Shown here one piece after another: positions 1 to 10,259 of a DNA stretch of 64,000 bases. The notes under the pieces were generated by a model. The model was not told where the DNA came from and made no database searches. It saw nothing but the letters and a program-made list of their open reading frames with translations. The DNA is from Methanobrevibacter_A acididurans (GTDB taxonomy: Archaea > Methanobacteriota > Methanobacteria > Methanobacteriales > Methanobacteriaceae). The DNA is taken from positions 744,001 through 808,000 of the forward strand of contig NZ_CP166991.1 of the NCBI RefSeq assembly GCF_046197875.1. Direction: 5' to 3'. How positions within the stretch are numbered: the first letter of the stretch is position 1; every line of letters starts with the position of its first letter. A program made the position numbers and the translations under genes.

Positions 1-39
1 GTTTACCCTCCACAAAATGTAGAACCACTAACAGAATAA
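1..39 (+). CDS. C-terminal end of an upstream gene (partial)
   Basis: Frame 1 is open from the window edge and reads VYPPQNVEPLTE before a TAA stop at 37-39. A good hairpin terminator follows 11 bases later, which supports a real gene end. Only 12 residues are visible, so the product cannot be named. Confidence 0.4.
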   Translation, partial: VYPPQNVEPLTE

Positions 40-50
40 ATTAACAATTT

Positions 51-78
51 AAAGGGAAAACTTATTCCCTTTTTTCTC
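51..78 (+). terminator. Hairpin plus T-tract terminator
   Basis: An 8-bp perfect stem AAAGGGAA (51-58) / TTCCCTTT (65-72) with a 6-base loop runs into a T-rich stretch. It lies just after the partial gene at the window start and probably ends its transcript. Confidence 0.6.
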
Positions 79-252
79 TATTTTTTTATATTAAACCATT
101 AATTTAATGGCTTATTTTTATATTTTATTACTATTTTTTTCAATTTTTTCACATTTATCTAATTATAATCAATCGAATTTTATAGTAAACTTTATAACTG
201 TATAATTTTAGAAATATATGTATTATTTATTTAAAAAGGGGGTGAATTAAGA

Positions 253-1233
253 ATGGAAAATAATAAATTACTAATTTTATGTGTAGCAATTATCGTAAGT
301 GTTTTAATTATATCTACTACAATATTTTTCGTTACAGGTTCAAATGTATATTCAAATCCATTTGCTCAAGAAGATCAAACTGATTCTTCTGGTGATTTGA
401 AACTAAATACTCAAGGTTATGATTATAAATTAGTATCTAACAAATCAGAAACTATAATGGGTATTTTATGTTTAATAGAAACTTATACTGTAACTGGTCA
501 AGGAGATACTTTCACTTTAACAATTAATATTGTTCCAGGTAATGTTGATGAAAGTACTTTAAAACAGATTAATGAAACTTTTATTAAGTCTCCTAATTTC
601 GTAACAACTAGTAAAGAATTAAATGGTAAATATTATTTTATTCAAACAAGTGGAGCTGATAAAGGACATAATACTACAAGTTTTGCTGATTCTTTGGTTA
701 GTGAAAATACTGCTTCTACTAGTAGTGGTTCTAATACTAATGCTTCTAGTACATCTAACACTACTGTGGCTAATAATACTAGTAGTGAACCAAATATTTT
801 AAGTTCTGGTGATGTTGAATTAAATTTAACTGGTTATGAATTCCAAGAAAGTTCTAATACTCCATCAAGTGATGGTGGGTATAGTGAAACTTATAGTGTA
901 ACTGGTCAAGGAGATAGCTTTACTTTAACTATTACTGCTATACCTGAAACTGTAGATTCAAGTACCACTACAGGTGGAGATGTTTCATCTAGTTTTTATT
1001 TAAATGGTATGCATTATATTATAGAAATTACTGGTGGTAATTCTCAACATCACAGTCAAAGCTTCCTTGATTCAATACTATTAACTCAAGGTTCCTCAAG
1101 TCCTAGTACTCAAAGTACAGATACTACTACTAATTCTGTAGATGACAGTGAAATGGTAGAAGATCCTTATTCTGACTATAGTGGGGAAGGATTAGAAGGA
1201 GAACCTATGGAAGATTCAGAATATTATCAATAG
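253..1233 (+). CDS. Membrane-anchored surface protein with two tandem repeats
   Basis: A 326-residue protein with a hydrophobic segment at about residues 7-30 that acts as an uncleaved anchor or signal peptide. The exported part holds two copies of one domain (about 47-150 and 185-283). Both copies have a GD-[LV]-x-LN-x-x-GY-[DE] start, a TGQGD-[TS]-FTLTI core and an H-x-x-SF-[AL]-DS end. A Ser/Thr/Asn-rich linker lies between them and an acidic Tyr-containing tail follows. The start is supported by GGGGGTG at 238-244. The second copy of this anchor-plus-Ser/Asn-rich design is the small gene at 11162. The function is unknown, and a cell-surface role is inferred from topology. Confidence 0.7.
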   Translation: MENNKLLILCVAIIVSVLIISTTIFFVTGSNVYSNPFAQEDQTDSSGDLKLNTQGYDYKLVSNKSETIMGILCLIETYTVTGQGDTFTLTINIVPGNVDESTLKQINETFIKSPNFVTTSKELNGKYYFIQTSGADKGHNTTSFADSLVSENTASTSSGSNTNASSTSNTTVANNTSSEPNILSSGDVELNLTGYEFQESSNTPSSDGGYSETYSVTGQGDSFTLTITAIPETVDSSTTTGGDVSSSFYLNGMHYIIEITGGNSQHHSQSFLDSILLTQGSSSPSTQSTDTTTNSVDDSEMVEDPYSDYSGEGLEGEPMEDSEYYQ

Positions 1234-1389
1234 AATAATTTTAAAATTTTTATTCTATTTTTATTTTTTTTTTAAAATTTTGTACTATTAATTCTTTAAA
1301 TATAAAAAAAAGGGGTTTAGGAAACCTTAATTATTTCTTAAATTAAAAAAAATATAAAAATTAATATAAAAAAAGGGGGTTTATTGTTT

Positions 1390-1677
1390 ATGGAAAATTC
1401 ATTAGTTGAAATTGCTGAGAAAATAAAAGAATTAGAAACTGAAGTACTAAAATTAGAAAACCATAAAGAAGAATATATATCTCAATCATGGCATAACACT
1501 GACTTTAAAAGTATATTAAATAAAAGAAATCTCACAATACGTGATAAAGAATATTATATTAAAGCACAAGTAGAGTATAAAAATATAAATGAACAGTTAG
1601 CAGTTTCTACTGCAGAATTACATTTTCAAAGAAGATTATTCAATATTTTCTTCTATGAAAAATATAATCAAGATTAA
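1390..1677 (+). CDS. Small coiled-coil protein
   Basis: A 95-residue hydrophilic protein, rich in Glu/Lys/Leu, with heptad-like helices over residues 5-30 and 55-85 and no membrane segment. I take ATG 1390 as the start because GGGGG at 1375-1379 is then 10 bases upstream; a TTG at 1384 in the same frame is possible but only 4 bases from the ribosome binding site. It converges on the helicase gene, leaving an 8-base gap. I do not recognise a family. Confidence 0.55.
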   Translation: MENSLVEIAEKIKELETEVLKLENHKEEYISQSWHNTDFKSILNKRNLTIRDKEYYIKAQVEYKNINEQLAVSTAELHFQRRLFNIFFYEKYNQD

Positions 1678-1685
1678 AAAAAAAT

Positions 1686-3716
1686 TTATTTTTTTAATTC
1701 TAAAAGATCTGGATTAATTATTGCATCCTTAAAAGATTGTTGAATTAATTTCTTGTAAATTGGTCGATTATATATGGTTTTAAAGTCTTCATCAATAATA
1801 TAGGTCTCACAGGAATCATCTTCTGCTCTCATTCCTCTACCATAAGTTTGCATTAATTCTATTGCAGTTTGATAATCATACCATCTATCTTCTTTTTTCA
1901 TTCTTTTATATACTTGTTTGTTTGTTAAGTTAGGGTAAGGTATTTTATATATAATTTGGAATCTACATTTATCATAAGGTAAGTCTACTCCTTCATTCAT
2001 TGATGGTGAGACTAAAACTAAAGGTTTGTTTGATTTTTCAAATTTCTTTAAAATTTTTGTCCTATTTTTACGGTTATGTGTTAATAATCTTGAATTTGGA
2101 AGGTTACGTTTTATATATTTTTGATTATCATAACTATGAGTATGAATCATTCCTTTCTCATTTTCATGTTTTTTTAAGATTTCACTTATAATTGGTAATG
2201 TTTTAGGTAATGTTTTCCGCATCCTATTCCTATTCATTTTACCTGCAAAATCTAATTCTATAGGTCTTTTCTTACTATCAAATGGTGTTGGTATGCTTAA
2301 ATAGTAAACTTCCTCTGGTTTTAAACCTAACCATTTAGAGAACATTTTTTTATCTAAGATTGTAGCACTCATAAATAGTACAACTTCACCATATTTGAAT
2401 AAATATTTTTCCGCAATGCTAGAAACACGTAATGGTTTAAAGCTAACCATATCTTTCTGATTATCAATTATCCAATTTTCAGGTTCATTTTCCAAGTATT
2501 TAACTAAATCTGTTAATTCATTTATAACATCTTTAATTTTATCTGCATGATTTTTAGGAAGGTTTCTGGTTTTAATCTTCTGATAAGATTCTATAATGCT
2601 TTTAATTTCAATTATCCATTTATCATAATCTTTATTTTTAAGCATGTCATGGCTTAGTTTCCTATGAATATCATTTGCTAACTGGAAATTTTCAATTTTA
2701 ACTTCTAAAGTGCTCATTAAAATATCTTCAACATTATGTGCTTCATCTAAAACTAGTAATTTTCTTTTTTTAAAGTGTTGAACATGGTTAAATTCTAAAA
2801 TTGAATAATCATAATTCATAATACTAATAGGTGAATTAATCCCTACTGCTTTTTGTTTCCAATAATAACAGGGATTATCACTTCTTAAAAAAAGTTGCAC
2901 TCTGTCTTTTTTGAATGCTTCAATGGATCCGAATGCTTGGCTTGTTGTTAAACCATATGGACATGTGAAAATTTCATTGAGTTTTGAGGTTCTACAAGTT
3001 CCCATATCACAAGTAGTTTCTAAGTTTTCATTTATACAATCAAAATTATTCCTACCTTTAACAAGAGGGAATTTGAATTCTTCAGTGTATTGTTTCTGTA
3101 ATTGTTTGGTATGTGTTAAAATAAAAGCTGAACCTACAATTCTAGCTAAAGTTGAAGCTATAACAGATTTACCAGTACCTGTACCTGCTTCTAAAATAAT
3201 GTATTTATACCCATTTTTTATTGCATTATAAAGTTCTTCAATTATTTCTAATTGTCCAGGTCTTGGATTTTCAAATAGGAAATTTTCCACAATTTCCTCA
3301 TCAATTCCTGGGTGCTGTTCTTTTAAGTATTCAATTTGCTTTAAGGGTAAGTGATTATTTTCTATACTGTAAACACCATCACTTTCACCTAACTTTAATG
3401 GTTCATTTGGAATGTTTTTGGGTTTTTCCGTGTCTTTTTTAGGTTTTGTATTATCTTTAATTTTTTCTTTTTTTTCTTTTTTAGGTTTTTCCTGGTCTTT
3501 TTTAAGGTTCTTATTTTTAACTTTTTTCTTATCCTGTAAGGGAACATACTTTTTATATACTACTCCTTCAAATGGTTTAAATAATAATTTATCAAATTCT
3601 GCACTTTCTAAACTTAAAATTTTTTTAGCTTTATCCATACTCTTATTAGAGTATTTACCACAAACACAATCTTTTCTAAGCATACCACAATCTGGACAAA
3701 AAAGTGAACCTATCAT
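1686..3716 (-). CDS. XPD/Rad3/DinG-type superfamily 2 DNA helicase with N-terminal zinc ribbon
   Basis: A 676-residue ATP-dependent DNA helicase, presumably in DNA repair. An N-terminal CPDC...CVC zinc-binding cluster (residues 7-19) is followed by a Lys/Glu/Pro-rich linker (about 60-105) and then the helicase core. Walker A is AGTGTGKS at 177-184, the DEAH box is VLDEAHN near 325, and motif VI is QTYGRGMRAED near the C-terminus. Between motifs I and II, spaced cysteines (FDC, TTC, GTC, FTC, NPC) fit the 4Fe-4S cluster of XPD-type helicases, although there are more cysteines than the four ligands needed. The Lys-rich linker is longer than usual. It lies back to back with the acidic protein gene at 3863. 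Confidence 0.85.
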   Translation of the reverse strand: MIGSLFCPDCGMLRKDCVCGKYSNKSMDKAKKILSLESAEFDKLLFKPFEGVVYKKYVPLQDKKKVKNKNLKKDQEKPKKEKKEKIKDNTKPKKDTEKPKNIPNEPLKLGESDGVYSIENNHLPLKQIEYLKEQHPGIDEEIVENFLFENPRPGQLEIIEELYNAIKNGYKYIILEAGTGTGKSVIASTLARIVGSAFILTHTKQLQKQYTEEFKFPLVKGRNNFDCINENLETTCDMGTCRTSKLNEIFTCPYGLTTSQAFGSIEAFKKDRVQLFLRSDNPCYYWKQKAVGINSPISIMNYDYSILEFNHVQHFKKRKLLVLDEAHNVEDILMSTLEVKIENFQLANDIHRKLSHDMLKNKDYDKWIIEIKSIIESYQKIKTRNLPKNHADKIKDVINELTDLVKYLENEPENWIIDNQKDMVSFKPLRVSSIAEKYLFKYGEVVLFMSATILDKKMFSKWLGLKPEEVYYLSIPTPFDSKKRPIELDFAGKMNRNRMRKTLPKTLPIISEILKKHENEKGMIHTHSYDNQKYIKRNLPNSRLLTHNRKNRTKILKKFEKSNKPLVLVSPSMNEGVDLPYDKCRFQIIYKIPYPNLTNKQVYKRMKKEDRWYDYQTAIELMQTYGRGMRAEDDSCETYIIDEDFKTIYNRPIYKKLIQQSFKDAIINPDLLELKK

Positions 3717-3862
3717 AAATATAGATTATAGAAACAAGTAATATAAAAATATTTATTATCCCTTACTCTAATTTAATAAGTAAATTAAAATAGAAATATA
3801 TAAATTAAAGATATTTTAATATAAAAATTAAATAATTAAAAATTAAAGGGGTTTTTTGATTT

Positions 3863-5005
3863 ATGAAAAAAATAAATAAATCTGATTTAGGGAAAAATAA
3901 AGAATTAAATAATGAAATAGAAAATATTCCACCATTTATTCAAGAGGAAGCTATAAAAAGATTAATTGATAGTGAACCACACTTAAATCTAGAAGATAAA
4001 GAGATTTTAGAACAAGATTTAAAGCACCTTATAGAAAACTATTCAGAAGAAGATGAGTTAAAACAATTAATTGAAGATCATTTTAAAGAAAATTATCCAG
4101 AATATGATAATTATGATGAAAGTGGAGATTTACTTAGAAAAATTAATGATATAATTTATTATTCAAAACCATCTAAAGACTTTTACAATGAAACTGAGGA
4201 AGAGGAATATACAGATTACCCTGATGAAGATTCTAATTTCCTTCTAAAAAAGAAACCCCCAATAGATGAGGTTAATATTTTTGATGCTACAGAACAATTT
4301 AAAGAGGATCTTTTGGGTTTAGAAATAAATTTTGAGGATGATGCTCCGCAAACAACTTACACAGAAGAATTAGAAGATTTAGCTGATAAATTCTGTTCTG
4401 ATTTTGAAACTGAAATAGATAATTTAATTAAAAGTGAACCTAAAGAAGATTTAAATGATTTAATTAAAAATGATCCCAATTTTAATTTAGATGAAAGAGA
4501 CATTTCAAAAGAAGAATTAAAATCCATCCCAGATGATGAAGATTTATCTATTGATTTTGACTATGAAGATGCATTAGACCAAATTTTTTACACAAGTAAA
4601 GAAATGAAAATTTCAAATAATTTTTATATTCAAAATGAAGATAACACTCTCTCAATGAATTATATAAGTGACTGGGATGATGAAGAGGATAATTTAGATT
4701 TTCCTGAAGAAAATACTTGTTTTTACCTTCGAAAAAATGAAGATTCAGATTCCAATCCAGATTTTAATCTTGATACTTGTCAAGAAGACTTTTTTGATGA
4801 AATGTGTGAAGATATTGATTTCGATTTAATGTATGCTATAAATAATTCTGATGAAGGATTTATAGACTTAATTTTAACATTAAGTGAATTAGACGAGGAA
4901 TCTGATAATATGGATTTAAATTTTTCTGAGGAAGAAGAAATTAAAGATTTAATTAATAAAGAACCATCATGGGATGTCAAGATTAAAAATAGGGTAATCT
5001 TATAA
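3863..5005 (+). CDS. Highly acidic repeat protein, function unknown
   Basis: A 380-residue cytoplasmic protein (no signal peptide or membrane segment) that is mostly Asp/Glu/Asn/Leu. It has an internal duplication: a block ending NFLLKKKPP (about residue 130) and one ending CFYLRKNED (about 295) share the order Tyr/Ser-rich helix, acidic linker and F-[YL]-L-[RK]-K. A short motif of the LI-x-x-EP type (LIDSEP, LIKSEP, LINKEP) recurs at the N-terminus, middle and C-terminus. The start is supported by AAAGGGG 12-15 bases upstream. The next gene follows after 98 bases with its own ribosome binding site. I do not recognise a family; a nucleic-acid mimic or a scaffold are guesses only. Confidence 0.6.
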   Translation: MKKINKSDLGKNKELNNEIENIPPFIQEEAIKRLIDSEPHLNLEDKEILEQDLKHLIENYSEEDELKQLIEDHFKENYPEYDNYDESGDLLRKINDIIYYSKPSKDFYNETEEEEYTDYPDEDSNFLLKKKPPIDEVNIFDATEQFKEDLLGLEINFEDDAPQTTYTEELEDLADKFCSDFETEIDNLIKSEPKEDLNDLIKNDPNFNLDERDISKEELKSIPDDEDLSIDFDYEDALDQIFYTSKEMKISNNFYIQNEDNTLSMNYISDWDDEEDNLDFPEENTCFYLRKNEDSDSNPDFNLDTCQEDFFDEMCEDIDFDLMYAINNSDEGFIDLILTLSELDEESDNMDLNFSEEEEIKDLINKEPSWDVKIKNRVIL

Positions 5006-5103
5006 AATCCTATTCCCCCCCCTTTTTAGGTAAATTGTATTAAACCTGTAAAACATAATTAATTTATAAAAAAACAAAATTATAAAAGGAGTACTGATTA
5101 TAA

Positions 5104-5583
5104 ATGATAGATAAAGATTTAATCCAAAAATGGTTAGCAGATGAAGGTATGTTTAAAAGAGAAATTCCAGATGATGGTGCAGACTTCCATTTCATAGTTA
5201 ATTTCCCAGAAAATCAAGGCATGGATCTTGTTAAACCTAAAGGAAAAGAATTAATCCTAATACTATGTGCAACTAATGTAGATTCTGGTCAAATGGATTT
5301 AATAAAAGCAGCATCTGATAGTGTTAAACAAGATTTCATTTGGGATTTAAGATTCACATTAAATAATTTACTTTTAGATTTTAATTTAAACCATCCTAAT
5401 GATGTATTAGAACAATTCATAATTACAGATGATATTTTTGATGATGGATTAACTAAACATGTTTTAATGAAAACTATTAAAAAAGTTTTCAAAGGCAAAT
5501 TAAATGTTATTTGGAAACTAGAAAAAACATTCTTAAATACTAATGGAAATGTTAAACCTAGTGACGATAGTATGTTTGCATAA
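5104..5583 (+). CDS. DUF2299-like hypothetical protein
   Basis: A 159-residue soluble alpha/beta protein. Its N-terminal 'I-x-x-WL-x-x-EG' helix, a central beta-rich part with F-H-F-I-V-N-F-P, and a helix-rich second half resemble archaeal DUF2299 proteins (from memory of the family). The first half also resembles the general shape of small type-III-secretion-chaperone-like folds, but no function is known. AAAGGAG about 12 bases upstream supports the start. It has no membrane segment and no metal-binding cluster. Confidence 0.55.
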   Translation: MIDKDLIQKWLADEGMFKREIPDDGADFHFIVNFPENQGMDLVKPKGKELILILCATNVDSGQMDLIKAASDSVKQDFIWDLRFTLNNLLLDFNLNHPNDVLEQFIITDDIFDDGLTKHVLMKTIKKVFKGKLNVIWKLEKTFLNTNGNVKPSDDSMFA

Positions 5584-5912
5584 AAATAAAACTATAAATT
5601 CTAATTTTTTTTAAAACTTTTTTTTTAATGTTTTTCTCTTAACGAAATGTGATAAGTTTTTTGCACAATTTAAGTTTTTAAATAAATTATTTAGTTAACT
5701 GTACTTTTTTTCAAATATTTTCATGTATTATTTTCTAATTTTGTATGCTTTTTTAATATTTTATTCTGAATTTATTAGTTTGTTTTATTTAGAAAAATAT
5801 TTATACATGTTTATATAAATAAAATATCATTGATTAATAAAAATAGATTTTTTAATCAATCAATTAAAAAAAAAATTTTTTCTTAAAAAATGTAAAAGGA
5901 GGTGAAAAACTG
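5584..5912 (+). other. Noncoding leader of the large adhesin
   Basis: About 330 bases without a gene. It contains T-rich sequence that may end transcription of the preceding gene, A/T-rich promoter-like sequence (a TTTATATA-like box near 5810-5820), and a strong GGAGGTGA ribosome binding site at 5898-5905 that fixes the TTG start of the next gene. I see no RNA gene or long inverted repeat. Confidence 0.5.
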
Positions 5913-8900
5913 TTGAAAAAAGAAAAAATAGACAAAAGACTTCCTATCATATTAATCATTGTATTAACTATGATATGTTCTTTAAGTATAGGAGCTGCTT
6001 TCGCATCCGATGTATCTATTACTTCAGATGATAACTCAGGGGACTTGAATACAATAGTATCATCACAAGAATCAACTACAAATGATTCTTTGAGTTTGAA
6101 CACTGTTTCAAATTTAGGTTCTGATGAAAATTCCAATAATCAAGATTCAGCATCTATTTTAGGAAATAGTCTTAATCAAAACCAAGTTCTCGAAGCTAAT
6201 AATAAATTTGATCGTGAAACTTTAAGTAACCAAACTATCACCATAACTGAAGACACCACTTATACAAATTCAGTATTCACTAATATGCAATTTATCATAA
6301 ACGATGATAAAGCTAAATTAACTTTTGATAATTGTACTTTCTATAATTATGAAATGACTACTGATATTACTGCTAAAATGGGTAGTTTAAAAGTTAAGGA
6401 TTCTACATTTATTAAACAAGATTTGTATAGTATAACTGATAATAAAGCTATTGTTTATGGGTATAATACTAAAATTAATTTAATAAATAATGAGTTTTAT
6501 AATTATGCAACACTTAATAATGGTGTAACTGCTAAAACTACTTTAAGTGGTTATAATGAAAATCAGTTTAATAAGAATAATATTTTTAAAAAAGATTTCA
6601 GTCTTTCTGACTTGTTTAGAGTGTATTTCTGGGTGAGAGCTGATGGTAGTTATCCACCTCCAGAATTTAATTCTAATAGTACTTCTCAAGGTTATGATGC
6701 AAGTAAGTATTATCCTTATAATGGTAATTCTAATTATCGGGATTGGACTGGTCTTGTAAGTATTAGTCAAGCTACTAAGTATTTAGGTATTGATATTATT
6801 GGTGGAATGAGTCATCCTGTCTCTTCTAATCATTCTGTGGATATTAATAAGCTTATAACTGAATATCCTGAATTGATGGATAAGTGGATTAATGAAAATC
6901 AAGATCTTGCTAAAACTTTTGTAAATGAAAAATTTATTCAAGATTTCTTGCATATGTATTATCCTGAATACTATAATCAATATATGAATGGTAAATTAGA
7001 TTTAACAAGTGAAGGTTATACTGTTTGGTGTTATGTTTTAAAAGCTCAAACTGATTCTTACCATGTAGATGGTGCTGTTGTGCCTAAGAAGTTATTAAAT
7101 TTAATCCAGCAAAAAATTGCTGAGGTTGGAGCTGTTAATGATATAGGTTATGCTGGCACTGTTACTGGAGATCATGTTGTTAAAACTAATGATGCACTTA
7201 ATGGTACTGCAAATATACTTGTATACAAAGATGGTAAGATTTATCAAAATATTACTGTTAAGGTAAAAAATGGTGTTTCTGAAAAGTTCACTTTAAATTT
7301 ACCTGATGAAGGTGTTTATAATACTTCAGTTAACTTTACAAGTGATAAGTATTATATTCAAACTCCAGTATCTTATGGTTATTTAACATCTCTTCCATAT
7401 GAGACTATTATAAGTGATAAGGAGTCTACTGGTGCGCCTTTTGATAAAGTTGATATTATAACTAATATTAAGGTTAATACTACTGGTTTTACTAATAAAG
7501 GAGTACCTAATGGTAGTGTTACTATTACAGGTCCTAATGGTTATGAGGAAACTGCTGAAATAATTAATGGTGTGATTATTGCTAAAAATTTAGTATACCC
7601 TGCAAGTGGTAAAACTAATGTTTATACTATAACTTATAATGGTGTTACTAATTTTAATGCATCTGTTGGTACTATTACATTATATTCTAAAGTTGATGCA
7701 ACTGGTATGGAATCTGTAAATAAGACTGGTTATTATGATAAAACTATTGATGTAACAATCCAAACTTCTGGTATTAGTCAAGGTGAAACTATTAGTTTCA
7801 CTGATAATAAGGGTACTCTTCATAGTGCTATTGTTAGTAGTGATGGTACTGCAACCTTTAAAGGTTTAGCTTTCCCTGATTATGGTACAACTTATACTTA
7901 TAATGTAAGTTATGTTAGTACTTCAACTGGTAAATCTGGATGTAATAGTACTATAATTTTAAAATCTTTACAATATCCTACTATAGTGACTAATTTCACT
8001 ATTACTGGTTATCGTGGAGAATTAAAGAATATCACTGTTACTATTTCAACTACTGGTTCAGAAATTATTGGAAAGTTAACTATTACTGATGTATTCGGTA
8101 ATACTCTTAGTCAAAATATTAATATTACAGGAAATACTACTACTGTAACTTTTGAGGATGTTAATTTAACAACTGAAGGTACTTTTGATAATATTAAGGT
8201 TAATTTCGTAAGTAAGAATCTTAATTATAATAATAGTGCTAATACTAGTTTGATTAATGTTTTAGTTAACAGAACTTCTATGAATAATACTGAAAGTACT
8301 GGTTATTATGATAAAACTACTAGTATAACAATCACTACTACTGGTATTAAAGATGGTGAAATTATTAGTTTTAAGGATAATGAAAATAAGGTTCATAATG
8401 CTACTGTTTCTGGTAATAAAGCTACTTTCACTGATTTAGCTTACCCTGATTATGGTACAACTTATACATATAATGTAAGTTATGTTCCAAATAATACTGG
8501 TATTATCGGATCTAACTCTACTATAACTTTAAAATCTAATAAATATCCTACTACTGTTAGTGGATTTGATATATTCGGTTATCGTGGTGAACTTAAAGAT
8601 ATTACTATTACTATTTCAACTACTGGTTCCGAAATTATTGGTGAGTTAACTATTACTGATGTATTCGGTAAGACTCTTAGTAAAACTATTAATGTTAATA
8701 AGAATACTACTACTGTAACTTTTGAAGGTGTTAATTTAACTACTGAAGGTAATTTTAGTGGTATTAAAGTTGATTTCACAAGTACTAATGTTAACTATGA
8801 TAGTAGTAATAATATTGGTAAGATTAAGGTTATTGTAAATGGAACTGGTATTTATGATGAATCTAGTGTTAATTATTATGATAAAACTGTTAATGTAACT

Positions 8901-10010
8901 GTTCATACTCTTGGTATTAAGAATGGTGAAAATATTAGTTTTACTGATAATAATGGTACTGTTCATAATGCTACTGTTTATGATAATAAAGCTACTTTCA
9001 ATGATTTAGCATATCCTGATTTTGGAACAACTTATAAATATAATGTTACTTATAATCCTACTAATCCAAGTTTCACTGGATCTAAAGGTACTATAACCTT
9101 AGGTTCTAATCAGTACATAACTGGTGTGACTGGTTTCACAATTAGTGGATATAAAGGAGACTTTAAAAGCATTACTATTACTGTTTCAACTAATGGTTCT
9201 CAAATTATTGGTAATTTAAGTATTACTAGTGTATTTGGACAAATTTACAGTAAATATCTTAATGTTAATGGAAACACTACTAATGTAACCTTTGATAATG
9301 TGAATCTAGCTAGTGTAGGTAACTTTAGTAATATTAATGTTTCATTTATAAGTGATAATATTAATTATGCAGATAGTGAAAATACTGGTAATATTAGTGT
9401 GGATGAAATAATTGTACCGCCTGTAGATCCTGTTGACCCAGTTGATCCTGTAGATCCTGTGGATAATAGTACTCCGGAAGTTCCTGAAGAACCAAACCCA
9501 GATACTGGTGGTGTTAACACCCCTACAGAACCTGATGAAATCGTTGTCCCTATTCTTCCTGATACTAATATAGCTCCTTCTGATGAGCGTAAAGATGAAG
9601 ATGAGGATGAAGATGATGGTGATGAAGTTCCAGATCCAACAGACGATACAGTCAATGATTCAGGTGACAATACAAATGCAAATCCAGGAAATGGTGGAAA
9701 TACTAACACTACAACAAATCCTGTAAGTCCAATATTATCTGCTACTGGAAACACTGGAACAACTACCACTGCACCTGTTAATGCTGCAACAAATAACATA
9801 GCAAACAATAATGCAGCAATTAACACTGATAATGGTAGAGACATTAGTGTAACTGCAATTGAAAATCTTGATGAAAATCAAAAAGTTAATTCATCCTCTT
9901 TCCTTGGTGATGTAGCATACAATGAAAGCCTTGGTGAATTAAGAAGAAGAGAAGAAAAAGAAGTTGAACAAGCTGAAAAAGAGTTAGACAAAGAAGGAGT
10001 TAAATATTAA
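5913..10010 (+). CDS. Large secreted adhesin-like protein with tandem Ig-like repeats
   Basis: A 1365-residue surface protein starting at TTG behind a perfect GGAGGTGA. A signal peptide covers residues 1-31 (basic start, hydrophobic core, AFA end). Residues about 85-215 look like short beta-helix strands, and about 220-410 form a helical domain of unknown type with Trp/Tyr-rich segments. From about 420 to 1160 there are tandem Ig-like modules. The clearest is a unit of about 200 residues present three times: YYDKT...GE-x-ISF...Y-[PT]-x-[YF]-GTTY-x-YNV, then GY-[RK]-G-[ED]-[LF]-K-x-ITITIST. A Val-Asp-Pro repeat, an acidic Asp/Glu tract and an Asn/Thr-rich stretch follow. The last 36 residues are highly charged. 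There is no C-terminal membrane helix, so attachment to the pseudomurein wall would be non-covalent or through another domain. Confidence 0.8.
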   Translation: MKKEKIDKRLPIILIIVLTMICSLSIGAAFASDVSITSDDNSGDLNTIVSSQESTTNDSLSLNTVSNLGSDENSNNQDSASILGNSLNQNQVLEANNKFDRETLSNQTITITEDTTYTNSVFTNMQFIINDDKAKLTFDNCTFYNYEMTTDITAKMGSLKVKDSTFIKQDLYSITDNKAIVYGYNTKINLINNEFYNYATLNNGVTAKTTLSGYNENQFNKNNIFKKDFSLSDLFRVYFWVRADGSYPPPEFNSNSTSQGYDASKYYPYNGNSNYRDWTGLVSISQATKYLGIDIIGGMSHPVSSNHSVDINKLITEYPELMDKWINENQDLAKTFVNEKFIQDFLHMYYPEYYNQYMNGKLDLTSEGYTVWCYVLKAQTDSYHVDGAVVPKKLLNLIQQKIAEVGAVNDIGYAGTVTGDHVVKTNDALNGTANILVYKDGKIYQNITVKVKNGVSEKFTLNLPDEGVYNTSVNFTSDKYYIQTPVSYGYLTSLPYETIISDKESTGAPFDKVDIITNIKVNTTGFTNKGVPNGSVTITGPNGYEETAEIINGVIIAKNLVYPASGKTNVYTITYNGVTNFNASVGTITLYSKVDATGMESVNKTGYYDKTIDVTIQTSGISQGETISFTDNKGTLHSAIVSSDGTATFKGLAFPDYGTTYTYNVSYVSTSTGKSGCNSTIILKSLQYPTIVTNFTITGYRGELKNITVTISTTGSEIIGKLTITDVFGNTLSQNINITGNTTTVTFEDVNLTTEGTFDNIKVNFVSKNLNYNNSANTSLINVLVNRTSMNNTESTGYYDKTTSITITTTGIKDGEIISFKDNENKVHNATVSGNKATFTDLAYPDYGTTYTYNVSYVPNNTGIIGSNSTITLKSNKYPTTVSGFDIFGYRGELKDITITISTTGSEIIGELTITDVFGKTLSKTINVNKNTTTVTFEGVNLTTEGNFSGIKVDFTSTNVNYDSSNNIGKIKVIVNGTGIYDESSVNYYDKTVNVTVHTLGIKNGENISFTDNNGTVHNATVYDNKATFNDLAYPDFGTTYKYNVTYNPTNPSFTGSKGTITLGSNQYITGVTGFTISGYKGDFKSITITVSTNGSQIIGNLSITSVFGQIYSKYLNVNGNTTNVTFDNVNLASVGNFSNINVSFISDNINYADSENTGNISVDEIIVPPVDPVDPVDPVDPVDNSTPEVPEEPNPDTGGVNTPTEPDEIVVPILPDTNIAPSDERKDEDEDEDDGDEVPDPTDDTVNDSGDNTNANPGNGGNTNTTTNPVSPILSATGNTGTTTTAPVNAATNNIANNNAAINTDNGRDISVTAIENLDENQKVNSSSFLGDVAYNESLGELRRREEKEVEQAEKELDKEGVKY

Positions 10011-10259
10011 ATGTATTTAATTTTTCCTTTCCTTTCCCTTTTTTTTAAATATTTAAATACCCATATTTTTTTTTAAATAAATTTTTAATTACATTAAAAC
10101 CCTTTTTTTTTACATTAAATCTAAAATTTAAGTTTTCTTAAAAATACTTTAAAAATTTTATTCTTTAAAATCCTTAAAATAAAAATTTAACCATATAAAA
10201 CTTTAGAAAAATGTTTTTATTAAGAATATTATTAAATAAATCAAAAAACATATAATAAT

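Noticed and set aside
1305..1345. Possible hairpin AAGGGGTTTAGGAAACCTT after the first surface gene
   Set aside because: The stem has mismatches and no clear T-run, so I did not call a terminator.
9365..9844. Long antisense frame under the adhesin's repeat and acidic tract (159 codons)
   Set aside because: It exists because the adhesin uses regular T/G-rich codons and Val-Asp-Pro repeats; the product is Ser/Gly/Val low complexity without a ribosome binding site.
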